Assembly: GCA_026391315.1 (NCBI GenBank)
Contig: JAPLDT010000023.1
Span: 1-64,000, forward strand
Direction of reading: 5' to 3'
Origin: Bacteroidia bacterium
GTDB taxonomy: Bacteria > Bacteroidota > Bacteroidia > Bacteroidales > Prolixibacteraceae
Length of the DNA: 64,000 nucleotides
Under the pieces are notes generated by a model that saw only the letters and a list, made by a program, of their open reading frames with translations, did not search any database and was not told where the DNA came from. Below are positions 8,629 through 18,600 of this stretch, in pieces. Every line of letters starts with the position of its first letter. Position 1 is the first letter of the stretch. A program made the position numbers and the translations under genes.

Positions 8629-9894
8629 ATGTTTGACGTAGATATCTGGCAGGAAATTTTTAGCACGATCAGGAAAAACAAACTCAGGACTTTCCTGACC
8701 GGATTTTCTGTAGCATGGGGAATATTCATGCTAATGGTTTTGCTTGGTTCCGGAAACGGACTTTCCAACGGGGTAAAAGAGCAGTTTGCCGAGAATGCTG
8801 TCAATGTCATGTGGATGTGGACGGGTGAAACCTCCATCCCTTACAACGGCCTCAAAGAAGGGCGGGCAGTGAAATTTAACAACCAGGATTACGATTTTCT
8901 GACCACCAAATCAAAAGAGGTAGAAAAGGTCTCTTCCCGTTATTACCTCCCAAACGACATATTGTATTCCTACGGGAAAGAGTATGGCTCCTTTGAGACC
9001 AGCACCTGCTATCCCTCCCTGAAAGAGATGGAGAACATCAACATTAAATCAGGAAGGTTTATCAACGATCTGGATATGCTGGAGTTTCGAAAAGTAGTGA
9101 TTATTGGCGATGAAATCCGTAAAGCGCTTTTCAAAGAGGAAGATCCTATCGGGAAGTACATTAAAATTGGCGGAGTACCGTTCTACGTAATCGGTGTTTC
9201 CCAGTCAAAGAAAAGAAATCAGGATAATAACAGGTCAGCATACATGCCCTTTTCAACAGCACAAAGGATTTTCAACGGAGGGGACAGGGTGCATACTTTT
9301 ACCGTGACATCCAAAATGGTTCAGACGGTTGAAGAAGCGGAAGCCATTAATGAAAAGGTACGTCTCGACATGGCCAACAGGCATGCTTTTGATCCCAAGG
9401 ACAAAAGGGCCATGGGTTCTTTCAACATGTTGACAGAATATATTCGCACGATGAAGATCTTCCAGGCGATCAATCTTTTTGTCTGGATCATCGGTATCGG
9501 AACCTTGATTGCAGGTATTGTTGGTGTAAGTAACATCATGCTTATTTTGGTTAAGGAACGGACAAAGGAGATTGGCATCAGAAAAGCCATCGGAGCCACC
9601 CCGTTTTCAGTTATCAGCCTGGTACTGCTTGAATCTGTTTTGATTACTACAGTAGCCGGTTACATTGGATTGGTCATGGGCGTTGGATTGATGGAGTTGA
9701 TCAACTTTGGTCTGGAGCAGGCTACAGGAGCGGGTGGGGCGGAGAATGTTTTCTTCAAAAATCCGACCGTTGATTTTAAAACTGCCGTATCAGCTACCTT
9801 GATACTGATCTTATCCGGAGCTCTTGCAGGATATTTTCCTTCAAAAAGAGCAGCAAGTGTTACACCGATAGAGGCATTACGCGATGAAAATTAG
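8629..9894 (+). CDS. ABC transporter permease, MacB-like (MacB_PCD plus FtsX domains), subunit 1
   Basis: 421 aa. An N-terminal membrane segment (TFLTGFSVAWGIFMLMVLLGSGNGL, about 20-45) is followed by a large periplasmic MacB_PCD region. Three C-terminal helices then carry the FtsX-type motif VGVSNIMLILVKERTKEIGIRKAIGA. The protein ends PSKRAASVTPIEALRDEN, the usual permease tail. It probably pairs with the next permease as a heterodimer. The substrate cannot be read from sequence; MacB-type pumps export macrolides, peptides or lipoproteins. Confidence 0.95.
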   Translation: MFDVDIWQEIFSTIRKNKLRTFLTGFSVAWGIFMLMVLLGSGNGLSNGVKEQFAENAVNVMWMWTGETSIPYNGLKEGRAVKFNNQDYDFLTTKSKEVEKVSSRYYLPNDILYSYGKEYGSFETSTCYPSLKEMENINIKSGRFINDLDMLEFRKVVIIGDEIRKALFKEEDPIGKYIKIGGVPFYVIGVSQSKKRNQDNNRSAYMPFSTAQRIFNGGDRVHTFTVTSKMVQTVEEAEAINEKVRLDMANRHAFDPKDKRAMGSFNMLTEYIRTMKIFQAINLFVWIIGIGTLIAGIVGVSNIMLILVKERTKEIGIRKAIGATPFSVISLVLLESVLITTVAGYIGLVMGVGLMELINFGLEQATGAGGAENVFFKNPTVDFKTAVSATLILILSGALAGYFPSKRAASVTPIEALRDEN

Positions 9895-10002
9895 TGAAAT
9901 TGTCAGATAAGAAGTGTAGCCAATAGCTAACTGGCTAACAACTTAAAGCTTGTTATTGATAGACACAAAAAACGATTAATAGAACACATCAAATCCCGAT
10001 AA

Positions 10003-11271
10003 ATGTTTGATCTCGACAGATGGAATGAAATTTGGTATGCACTGGCTAAGAACAAAGTCAGGAGCCTCCTCACTGCCTTCGGAGTATTTTGGGGTATCTT
10101 CATGCTTATTGTGATGGCCGGAGCCAGCAATGGATTAAAAAACGGGATTGTTGAAGGGGTAGCCAAATTTGCCACCAACTCCTGTTTTATGTGGTCTCAG
10201 CAGACCGGGGAACCATACAAGGGGTTTAAACGAGGCAGACAATGGAACATGGATTCGGATGATCTCGCCTATGTTTTAGCAAATGTGCCTGAAGTTGAAT
10301 ATATCTCCCCAAAGAATTTTGGATCCAGGATGAACGGAGGACCCAATACAATTCATGGATTAAAAACAGGCGCATACAATGTCAAAGGGGATTACCCCGA
10401 ATACATTAAGATTGATCCCTACACTGTTCTTCAGGGAAGATGGATCAACGACATGGATATCCGCGACAAACGTAAGGTCTGTGTGATAGGCGAGAAGGTT
10501 TTCGAGCAGATGTTTGATGCGAAAGAGAATCCGCTGGGCGACTATCTTAAAATTTCGGGGGTCTATTATCAGGTAGTCGGTGTGATTCGTCCGGAAACCA
10601 GGATCAACATCAATGGTAGGGCAGAAGAGTCGATCTTTCTCCCTTTTACCACCATGCAACAGACCTACAACATGGGAAACATGGTCCACTTTCTGGCTGT
10701 AACTTCCAAAAAGGGCATACCGGTCAGTGTGGTTGAGGAGAAGGTCAAAAACATCATTAAGATGCGTCACTCCATAGCTCCAACCGATGTTCAGGCATTG
10801 AACAGTGTCAATATTGAGAAAGAGTTTCAGCAAATGAACGGTCTTTTTATTGCGATCGGAGTTCTGACCTGGATAGTTGGAATCGGAACGTTGATGGCAG
10901 GTGTAATCGGAGTAAGTAACATTATGCTGGTCATAGTGAAAGAAAGAACCAAAGAGATTGGTGTTCAGCGGGCTTTGGGCGCTTCACCCCGTACCATTAT
11001 TACACAAATTATGCTTGAGAGTGTCGCCCTTACAACCATTGCAGGTTACACAGGACTCTCTTTGGGGGTTGCTTTGCTGGAGCTGGTCAATAAGGTGATT
11101 GAAAACCAGCCCAAAACCGGTAACGAAGTATTTTTTCAGCATCCTGAAGTCAACATCACCGTGGCAGTTGCCGCGTTGATTATTCTGGTGCTTGCCGGAT
11201 TATTTGCTGGCTCGATCCCAGCTAAAAGGGCGCTGATGATCAAACCAATTGAAGCTTTGAGAGAAGAATAG
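10003..11271 (+). CDS. ABC transporter permease, MacB-like, subunit 2
   Basis: 422 aa, a clear paralogue of the previous gene with the same architecture. It has SLLTAFGVFWGIFMLIVMAG near the N-terminus, a periplasmic domain, then GVSNIMLVIVKERTKEIGVQRALGAS, ending PAKRALMIKPIEALREE. Two different half-permeases with one ATPase gene are common for Bacteroidota MacB-type pumps. Downstream a 259-base gap with repeat island B separates it from the HlyD adaptor gene. Confidence 0.95.
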   Translation: MFDLDRWNEIWYALAKNKVRSLLTAFGVFWGIFMLIVMAGASNGLKNGIVEGVAKFATNSCFMWSQQTGEPYKGFKRGRQWNMDSDDLAYVLANVPEVEYISPKNFGSRMNGGPNTIHGLKTGAYNVKGDYPEYIKIDPYTVLQGRWINDMDIRDKRKVCVIGEKVFEQMFDAKENPLGDYLKISGVYYQVVGVIRPETRININGRAEESIFLPFTTMQQTYNMGNMVHFLAVTSKKGIPVSVVEEKVKNIIKMRHSIAPTDVQALNSVNIEKEFQQMNGLFIAIGVLTWIVGIGTLMAGVIGVSNIMLVIVKERTKEIGVQRALGASPRTIITQIMLESVALTTIAGYTGLSLGVALLELVNKVIENQPKTGNEVFFQHPEVNITVAVAALIILVLAGLFAGSIPAKRALMIKPIEALREE

Positions 11272-11290
11272 AAAACGAATGATTGAAAAG

Positions 11291-11360
11291 AAATAAATAG
11301 ATATAAATTGAAATAAATAGATATAAATTGAAATAAATAGATATAAATTGAAATAAATAG
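11291..11360. repeat. Island B left arm: 3.5 copies of a 20-bp unit made of two 10-bp halves
   Basis: The 20-mer AAATAAATAGATATAAATTG is repeated exactly at 11291-11310, 11311-11330 and 11331-11350, plus half a unit at 11351-11360. Each unit is two related 10-bp blocks, so the period matches island A although the sequence differs. Confidence 0.95.
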
Positions 11361-11426
11361 AAATAGATGGGAACATATTGAAATATTGATTCGGTTGGAA
11401 ATTATTTAGCGAATATCTATAAACGA

Positions 11427-11468
11427 TTTATTTCAACCTATTTCTATTCATTTCCATGCATTTCCAAC
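11427..11468. repeat. Island B inverted arm
   Basis: Four TATTTC/CATTTC blocks spaced 10 bases apart, such as TATTTCAACCTATTTC and CATTTCCATGCATTTC, give the reverse complement of the GAAATA-type left arm. The island sits inside the efflux operon, between the second permease and the HlyD gene. Confidence 0.75.
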
Positions 11469-11530
11469 TGATATATCAACAACATTTAATATAAAATAAA
11501 TATCGAATAAAACATAAATCATAGCTTGCC

Positions 11531-12643
11531 ATGAAAAAATTTTTGAAAATTTTCGGACTTAGTTTAATAGCCATCCTTTTTATAGGGACACTGGTGTTTT
11601 TGTACAAAAAATCGCAGAAGAAACCTGATCAATTCGAAATAAAGAGCGGGTCAATCAACAACATCATCAAGAAAACGGTTGCGACAGGAACTGTACAACC
11701 CAGAAAAGAGATTGAAATCAAACCGCAGGTATCCGGTATCATCGAGAAGGTTTACCTCGAGGCTGGTCAGATGGTTCACAAAAACGACGTGATGGCCCAG
11801 ATCAACATCATTCCGGACATGGTCATACTCAACAATGCCGAATCGCGTGTGAAAAGATCACAGCTCAATTACGAGGATGCCAAAATCGATTACGAACGCC
11901 AGACGACGTTGTTCGAGAAAAAAGTAATCTCCAAAGAGGAGTACCAAAAAGTAAGACTAGCCTACAATTCTGCCCACGAAGAGGTTGAAGCGGCCGAAAA
12001 TAACCTGGAGCTGATCCGAAAAGGGGTCACGAAGAGTTCAGCCAAGACGACAAATACCCTAATCCGCTCAACCATCGACGGAATGGTACTTGATGTGCCG
12101 GTAAAAGAGGGTTTTTCTGTCATCCAGGCCAATACCTTCAACGCAGGAACAACCATTGCCATTGTTGCCGACATGAACGACATGATTTTTCTTGGGAAAG
12201 TGGATGAGACGGAAGTTGGTAAAATTAAGGAAGGAATGAACATTGAGCTTACGATTGGCGCCATCGATAATCAAAAATTCAACGCAATTCTCAAATACAT
12301 TGCTCCGAAAGGGAAAGTTGAGAATGGCGCTATCCAGTTTGAGATCAAAGCAGACGTATTGCTGAAGAAAGATCAGTTTATCCGTTCCGGCTACAGTGCG
12401 AATGCCAATATCGTTCTGGACCGTCGCGATAGTGTCCTGACGATTCCTGAAGGATTGTTGAAATTCGCTCATGATACTGCCTTCGTTGAGATTGAAAAAT
12501 CCAAAGATCAGTATGAGAAGCGTTTTGTGAAGACTGGATTGTCTGATGGTATCAACATAGAGATTGTTTCCGGTCTTAAGAAAGAGGATAAAATCAAAGG
12601 CAATCTGATTGATCCGAAGAAAAAACCGGAAGAAAAGAAGTAG
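11531..12643 (+). CDS. HlyD/MacA-family periplasmic adaptor of the efflux pump
   Basis: 370 aa. A membrane anchor or uncleaved signal is at about residues 7-27 (IFGLSLIAILFIGTLVFLY). A lipoyl/barrel-sandwich half motif follows (EIKPQVSGIIEKVYLEAGQMVHKNDVMAQI), then a coiled-coil hairpin (about 95-165), then the second lipoyl half (STIDGMVLDVPVKEGFSVI) and beta-barrel domains. It would bridge the MacB-like permeases to TolC. The tail is lysine-rich (DPKKKPEEKK). Confidence 0.95.
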   Translation: MKKFLKIFGLSLIAILFIGTLVFLYKKSQKKPDQFEIKSGSINNIIKKTVATGTVQPRKEIEIKPQVSGIIEKVYLEAGQMVHKNDVMAQINIIPDMVILNNAESRVKRSQLNYEDAKIDYERQTTLFEKKVISKEEYQKVRLAYNSAHEEVEAAENNLELIRKGVTKSSAKTTNTLIRSTIDGMVLDVPVKEGFSVIQANTFNAGTTIAIVADMNDMIFLGKVDETEVGKIKEGMNIELTIGAIDNQKFNAILKYIAPKGKVENGAIQFEIKADVLLKKDQFIRSGYSANANIVLDRRDSVLTIPEGLLKFAHDTAFVEIEKSKDQYEKRFVKTGLSDGINIEIVSGLKKEDKIKGNLIDPKKKPEEKK

Positions 12644-12696
12644 ATCTTCGTGATTAACAACCAAAAGCGGTAACTTAGTATAAAATTTCTAACATC

Positions 12697-14034
12697 ATGA
12701 TACGAACAATTTTCACACTGGCATATTTGCTGCTGTTGGCGCTCTTTGCTTCACTGCATGCACAGGAGTTGTGGACTCTGGATAAATGCATCAACTATGC
12801 CCACGACAACAATATCCAGATCAAGCAGAGCACTTTGAACACCCAGTACCAACTGAATATGCTCAAGGAGAAAAAGAACTCCAGATTGCCTAATCTGAAC
12901 GGGCAGGTTTCACAAAACCTGAATTTCGGCCGCTCCCTGACCTATCTGAATACCTATGAGAATGTCAATTCGTCGCAGACAGATTTTGGATTGGGTACGC
13001 AGGTTACCATCTTCCAGGGGATGCAGATGAACAATGCCATCAAGAAAACAGAGTTTGACCTGAAGGCGAGTTTCGAAGATCTGGCGAAGGCAAAAGATGA
13101 CCTTTCGCTCAATATTGCCTCCACCTTTCTCGAAATACTTTTCGCGAAAGAGCTGGTGAAGGTATCTGAAGATCAGATTCTGATTACCAATCAACAGTTG
13201 AAACAATCTCAGGAAAAGGTGAACGCCGGTAGTCTGGCAAGTGGCGCCCTGCTTGAGATTGAAGCGCAGGCAGCCAGGGAAGAGCTGAACATTGTAGATG
13301 CCAAAAATCAACTTCAGATTGCAAAATTGAAATTGGCCCAGATGCTTGAGATCGTCTTTACCGATAAGTTTGATGTAGAAATACCCATACTACCTGAGCT
13401 TGGTGCGCAGTCATCCGTGACCAATTCGCAGGATGTTTACCTTACTGCTGTAAAACAAAGACCTGAGATCAGGGGAGCCGAATATCGTTATCAAAGTACT
13501 GAAGTACAACTCAAGATGGCGCAGGGCGTATTCTACCCGACTTTGTCGTTTTATGCGAACTATTACAACAATTACAACAACAAGTACACTGATATAAAGG
13601 GGGCCAAAATCAGTTTCAGTGATCAGCTCAATAACAACCAGCGAAAAGGTTTGGGCTTGCAATTGAATATTCCAATCTTCAATCGGTTTAACACGAAATT
13701 GAATGTTGATAACGCGAAGATCCAGATGTTGAATACACAACTTGACCTGGAAGGTACCAAAAAAGTGCTGAGGCAGGAGATTGAAACAGCCCAGACCACT
13801 GCAATTACCTCCTTCAACCGTTTCAAATCAACAGAAAAGGCAGTAGCATCCATGCAGGAAGCGTTCCGTTATTCTGAAGAGAAGTTCAATGTTGGCATGG
13901 TCAATGCGGTAGATTACAATTTGGCCAAAACCAACTTGTTAAAGGCCTCTTCCGACCTGCTTCGCGCCAAGTATGAGTTTATTTTCAGATCCAAGATCCT
14001 GGATTTTTACAAGGGGATTCCGATTACATTATAA
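12697..14034 (+). CDS. TolC-family outer-membrane efflux protein
   Basis: 445 aa. The signal peptide is MIRTIFTLAYLLLLALFASLHAQ, followed by ELWTLDKCINYAHDNNIQIKQS, the canonical start of TolC/OEP proteins. Two long coiled-coil repeats follow, each with heptad-rich segments. The second contains FNVGMVNAVDYNLAKTNLLKA, matching the repeat hallmark (F-x-x-G-x-x-x-x-x-D-x-L/Y). It ends DFYKGIPITL. As last gene of the set it supplies the outer-membrane duct. A strong terminator hairpin follows at 14062-14100. Confidence 0.96.
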   Translation: MIRTIFTLAYLLLLALFASLHAQELWTLDKCINYAHDNNIQIKQSTLNTQYQLNMLKEKKNSRLPNLNGQVSQNLNFGRSLTYLNTYENVNSSQTDFGLGTQVTIFQGMQMNNAIKKTEFDLKASFEDLAKAKDDLSLNIASTFLEILFAKELVKVSEDQILITNQQLKQSQEKVNAGSLASGALLEIEAQAAREELNIVDAKNQLQIAKLKLAQMLEIVFTDKFDVEIPILPELGAQSSVTNSQDVYLTAVKQRPEIRGAEYRYQSTEVQLKMAQGVFYPTLSFYANYYNNYNNKYTDIKGAKISFSDQLNNNQRKGLGLQLNIPIFNRFNTKLNVDNAKIQMLNTQLDLEGTKKVLRQEIETAQTTAITSFNRFKSTEKAVASMQEAFRYSEEKFNVGMVNAVDYNLAKTNLLKASSDLLRAKYEFIFRSKILDFYKGIPITL

Positions 14035-14061
14035 GACCAGAGGTAAAAAACATATTTTGTG

Positions 14062-14100
14062 CAAAGGCCGCAAAGAATTCCAAACTCTTTGCGGCCTTTG
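14062..14100 (+). terminator. Rho-independent-like hairpin after the efflux operon
   Basis: A perfect 15-bp stem: CAAAGGCCGCAAAGA (14062-14076) pairs with TCTTTGCGGCCTTTG (14086-14100) around a 9-base loop. There is no long T tract after it (TATTGT), so it may act as a bidirectional or processed terminator. Confidence 0.75.
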
Positions 14101-14103
14101 TAT

Positions 14104-14250
14104 TGTAAAAAACAATGGCGTAATTTTGAAAAAGTACTTGACAGGGCAAAACTGGCCTGTAAAAACAGTGGTTATGAAATAGTTGATCATTTTGCTGAGG
14201 TCAGCAAAACGATCGAGATGCCCAAATCTGCGACCAAAGTATTCAATTGA
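14104..14250 (+). pseudogene. Fragment of a DinD-like (DNA damage-inducible protein D) gene
   Basis: After the tolC terminator a frame encodes CKKQWRNFEKVLDRAKLACK and then NSGYEIVDHFAEVSKTIEMP, ending at a stop at 14248-14250. From memory this matches the N-terminal BRO-like part of DinD proteins, where Y-x-x-W-x-x-F-x-x-V-x-x-RAK-x-x-C-x-NSG and DHF-x-x-V-x-K-x-I occur in the same order. Only about 45 of the expected ~270 residues remain, without start codon or C-terminal part. It therefore looks like a decayed remnant cut at the nucleotidyltransferase gene. Confidence 0.6.
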
Positions 14251-14254
14251 CTCT

Positions 14255-14548
14255 TTAGGCATATTCCACCTCTTTTAAGATGTACGGACCGATATACGGA
14301 CTCAACCCCTTCTCTGTCACAATATCCAGTCTGAACCCCTTCAAGATTTTTTCGAGATAATTGCAGGTATTCATGTAATTTTCAAAGGTTTCCAGGTCAG
14401 AATTAAAATCGATAAGGATATCAATATCACTCTCACTGTTGGACTGATCTCTTACCACAGAACCAAATAACCCAATACGGGTAACCCCGAACTTATTCAA
14501 TTCGGATTTACTTCGCCTTAGTTTGCTTAAGATATCAGCTTTTTCCAT
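14255..14548 (-). CDS. MntA-like minimal nucleotidyltransferase (type VII antitoxin-like), orphan
   Basis: 97 aa. The catalytic motif GS-x10-DxD is intact: GSVVRDQSNSESDID near residues 29-43. It follows IGLFG and ends with LKEVEYA. In MntA/HepT toxin-antitoxin pairs MntA adenylylates the HEPN toxin HepT, which is normally encoded just downstream and often overlaps. Here the downstream position is occupied by the dinD-like fragment on the other strand and no HEPN gene is visible. It may be a stand-alone nucleotidyltransferase or the survivor of a lost pair. Confidence 0.85.
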   Translation of the reverse strand: MEKADILSKLRRSKSELNKFGVTRIGLFGSVVRDQSNSESDIDILIDFNSDLETFENYMNTCNYLEKILKGFRLDIVTEKGLSPYIGPYILKEVEYA

Positions 14549-14652
14549 TCTGATTTGCTTTTGAACAAATGTATCATTTTTTTAAATACTTCCAGATAAG
14601 CTATTTAAGTTTGTTGGATTTTGGATTCTGATTTTTTCTGCAAAATATATTA

Positions 14653-15252
14653 TTATAAATCCAGCGAAAGCTGATCGTTGGTTAGTCTGAACGTTTTCCG
14701 GTGGTGTTCGGTAATGCCAAATCGGGAGATAGCTGCACGGTGTTTTTCTGTGGGATAGCCTTTGTTCCGGTCCCATCCATATTCCGGATAATCAGCATGA
14801 ATTTTGAGCATGTAATCATCCCGGTAGGTTTTGGCCAGGATGGAGGCGGCAGCGATGGACATATATCTGCCATCGCCTTTCACAAAACAGGTATGCGTGA
14901 TGCTTCTGTAGGATTTGAACCTGTTTCCATCCACAAGAATATGTTGGGGCTGGATGGTCAGTTTTTCCAGCGCTTTGTGCATGGCCAGAATGGAGGCATT
15001 CAGAATGTTGATTTTGTCAATTTCTAGCTGGTTACAGATTCCAACCGCCCATGCCACTGCATCTTTTAAAATCACATCTCTTAAAATATACCGCTGTTTT
15101 TCAGTTAATTGTTTGGAATCGTTTAATATTTCTGAGCTAAAGTTGTCCGGGAGAATAACGGCTGCTGCGAATACCGGTCCTGCAAGACATCCCCTTCCGG
15201 CTTCGTCACAACCGGCCTCGATCAGCCCGTGTTTGTCAAATTTCAGCAACAT
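14653..15252 (-). CDS. rnhB: Ribonuclease HII
   Basis: 199 aa. RNase HII cuts RNA in RNA-DNA hybrids and removes misincorporated ribonucleotides. The family start motif [21 protein letters not shown] contains the catalytic D16 and E17. ILVDGNRFK and [14 protein letters not shown] supply the other acidic and C-terminal elements. A second, unrelated RNase H (rnhA) lies at 36.6-37.1 kb. Confidence 0.97.
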   Translation of the reverse strand: MLLKFDKHGLIEAGCDEAGRGCLAGPVFAAAVILPDNFSSEILNDSKQLTEKQRYILRDVILKDAVAWAVGICNQLEIDKINILNASILAMHKALEKLTIQPQHILVDGNRFKSYRSITHTCFVKGDGRYMSIAAASILAKTYRDDYMLKIHADYPEYGWDRNKGYPTEKHRAAISRFGITEHHRKTFRLTNDQLSLDL

Positions 15253-15350
15253 TTTTATTGTTTGAAATGTTTTTCAGTTTGAAATGTTTGAAAAGTCACC
15301 GGTCCCTGAGCCTGTCGAAGGGTCGAAGGGGAATGTTTGAAATTACTCTA
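15253..15350. repeat. Island C: TTTGAAATGTTT units around an inverted REP-like element
   Basis: TTTGAAATGTTTTTCAGTTT, GAAATGTTTGAAAAG and AATGTTTGAAATTAC flank the REP copy at 15298-15322 (ACCGGTCCCTGAGCC plus TGTCGAAGGG). It is the inverted counterpart of 2410-2451, where GGTTTGAAATGTTTG precedes the REP. It fills the gap upstream of rnhB. Confidence 0.8.
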
Positions 15351-15400
15351 TATCAATATTTTTTTATTCCGTCCGAAATGATCTATTGACATTTTTCAAT

Positions 15401-15665
15401 ATGCTACCGCGGACGGCTCATCATTCATCATTCCCAACCCGGGGTTCCGCTCCTTCGTCGCTTTACCCCGGGCTATTAACATTTAACCCCTCCGGGGTAT
15501 GATTTGCAAAAGGACACCATGGTGGTCAGGAAATTTAGGATTTTGCAACTGCCAATTTCCACATTTCCCAATTATCACATCCTCAAATCAACCAATCTGA
15601 CTCGTCCTCCCAGTCCTCCAGTCTCTCCGTCTTTCCGTATTCCGCGTCTTCCCCGTCCTTCCACC
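15401..15665. repeat. Composite intergenic repeat, inverted relative of 7547-7740
   Basis: ATGCTACCGCGGACGG at 15401-15416 is the reverse complement of 7723-7738. GC-rich palindromic stretches around CCCGGGGTT and CCCCGGGCTATT (about 15436-15500) and CCCCTCCGGGGT follow. A pyrimidine-rich 9-10 bp repeat runs at 15596-15665. No coding potential was seen in the 414 bases between sprA and rnhB. Confidence 0.7.
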
Positions 15666-15666
15666 G

Positions 15667-18600
15667 TCACTGCAACAGCGTAAACCTAAAGCTCACGCCA
15701 ATGTTCGAATTGGTTGTCCGGTAGGCATTCGAAATGTATGGATTGTTCACAATCCTGTCGTAAAACAGCCGGACGATGAAAATTTCGCTCAGATTATAGT
15801 CTGCCGAGAATTTTATTGACAGGGCATCTTGTCCGGCTGTTAGTTGGGTATTGGTTTCCACCAGTTTGCGCAAAACAGTTTTGTTCTTGCCGTAGGTAAC
15901 ATCGGCCCTGATGTTGAGGTCGTTGTTCAGCGCTTTTGAAGAGCTTTTTGTCTTGATGAAGAGTTTCATATTTTCAAACCTATACCCCAGTCCCAGACTG
16001 GCTTCGTTGTTGTACATCTCCGTAGCCTGGTTGTTGGTAAGACTGAGGGTAATGTTACGCGATTTCCTGTACTCAAAACGGGTCGTAAAGTTGTTGAGCC
16101 AGGTAATATCCACGTCAAACAGCGGATTAAAGGCTTCGGTGATGTTAATGGCGGTGATGTCACGTTGCGGCAAAAAATTGTTTTGTGCATCCCGGATATA
16201 GCTAAAACCATCGTCAGTTGTCTGGTATTTCATGTTGGAGAGATAGGAACCAACGTTGTAGGTGGAACGGTAGTCGTGGATAATATTCATCGATTTCATT
16301 ATGTTTTTCAGTCCATCAATTTTGCTGACGGCGCCTGAATATTGAATTTTCCAGTTGGGCAGCATAAATCTGGCAGATGGGAACGGTGTGAGTTCCACGC
16401 TGTTTGCGCTTTTCCCGGTGTAGGCGGCAAAGAAAGCGGGGATCAATACCTCCTGCGAAGTAGGACCATAACCTACCGGGAAACTGGTGTTCGGATCAAT
16501 AATTCCGGGCTGGTAGTTTAGGCCCGGATTGGCTATTCGGCCGGCATCCAATCGTTGGGCAATGATTCTTCTGTTGGCCTGAAGGTCGTTCCATCCTTTG
16601 GAATCCTGAACAAAGGCTTTCCCCAGTTTCTCGAACGAGCTGCCAATGGTAATAATAGACATGCTGAAGTTTCCGTTGAAGGAGCTGTTGTAAGCGTCCC
16701 ATCCATTGGTAGCATTGTAGATAAAAAATTCGGAGGAGTTTTTAGCAAAGATCCTGTTGGCATTCAGCTCAATTTTCAAATCAGGGATTGGAACGATTTT
16801 GGCACGAAGATTGAGCCGGGAGTTGTGGCTCATCTGGTATGGTTTGTTGACGATGGTATCGGTGGTGATCCAGCGTTTGTTGGCGGCCTCAAGACCAAAC
16901 CCCTCATTTTGACGTCCAAGAATAAATGGCAAACCGGGGGCAAGGGAGGAACCACTGCCTCCCGAATAGTTGTTTAGGCCGAAGAAGCTACTTCCCGGCA
17001 GGTAACCGAAAAGGGAAGTTCCTCCATTCTCGGAATAGGAGATATTGACATTGTACAACATCATCAGAAACCTGGATGTAATCTCGCCGAAATTAATTTT
17101 AGGAGCAGCATCCTTATCTTTTTTGGAGGTGATCTCAACTAATGCTCCATCATAGTCGGCTATTGGCGTAAAAATTATCCTGTTATCATTTACGACCTTA
17201 ACCTGGCCTGAGATGGGTTTGCCGCTTTTGTCGGCAATTTTAACCTGAACGGAGGATGATCCCAGTTTGTGGAAGAAGGAGTAAGGCGCATTCTTTTTGA
17301 GTTTCAGATTCTGTTCTGTATATTTTTGGGCAGGTGCAGGGTTTTGTTGACCCGAATATCTTTGGCGGTTGTTCTCCTGACTCTCCCTTCTTCCTCTGCT
17401 GAATTCACCATATTTTTGATTCACACGTCTTAGATAAGGTACTTTGTTGTACAATTGCAAAAAGTCAAGCTGGCCATTCAATTGGATCGAATTCATGTTG
17501 CTGATGGAGTTGCCCAATTGATAATCACCCCGCGTAACAGGAGCAAGATTCCAATCATAACCTGCCTGATAAACGGCAGAAGCGGAAGTCCACTCCAGTA
17601 GAGGTATTTTATTGATTGGCAGGGTATAAGTGGCATTCCAGGTATGGTGGTAATGGGTATTTTTACCCCCATCCAATATAGATCTCCAGATCGAATCGCG
17701 TCTCAACTCATAGCTCCCCTGGTTTTGGGTATTGAGTTTCGACGGGTCGCCGATCCGGGAGGCATTGACAGCAGAAAAATCAAGTTTGAGGCTTCTGGTC
17801 AGGTCAAACCGCAAATCATAATAACGATTCCAGGTGAAATTATTCTGGTGCGAGACAGGTAGAATAAAATCAGGATTGGTAATATTCCGGTACTGCAATT
17901 CACTCTGCATGTCGTTCATATCTGACCGAAATGATACTTGAGCCGGGGTTAAACTGAAATTGAAATCCCTGAACAACGTCAGCGATTTAGGTTTCAAAAA
18001 AGAGAGATTTTTAAATGGATCAATGGATATAGGCCTGCTGTTAAAGTGATAATTCAACAACGTACGTGAGTTGGTAGTTCTTTCAGTAAGGGTGTTGACA
18101 TCCCCATGCTGGAATAGGTTGTAGGAGTAAGAGAGTGAAAGATTGGAAACATCGTAGAACTTTTTTTCGCCGGTTTTACCTGGTTTGTCAATCTGAACAT
18201 TGGTAAAGTTGATACTTTTCCGGGTATTGAAGGTAAGCGACATTTTCTTGATGGAGTCCCGTTCCGATTTTGTAGCAGCATTAGCAAGAATGTCAGAAAG
18301 CTTAACATCCTTATCGACAGGCGAGTATTCAGGCGTAGCTACTGATTTTGAAAAGCTCATGTACATAGGAATCTTTACTCCTGATTCGGGTTTGAAGAAT
18401 TTTCCCAATTCGAGATTTGTCGAAATATCATATTCGCGGGTATCCTCTTTCGACCGGGTCGACATTTTTGAGTCGATGTCACCGAATCCGGAGGTCATCC
18501 ATCTTCCTGCAAAGGAGTAAGTACCCAGGTCGGCAAGGTTTCCGGATACCCGGCCAATGGCCGCCCAGCCTCCGTTCTCCTCAAAATTGGTCAACCGCAG

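Noticed and set aside
14029-14262. HepT toxin overlapping the MntA-like gene (frame starting MPKESIEYF)
   Set aside because: The start overlap is right, but the peptide lacks HEPN motifs and is read through the tolC terminator and the antisense of the dinD-like fragment.
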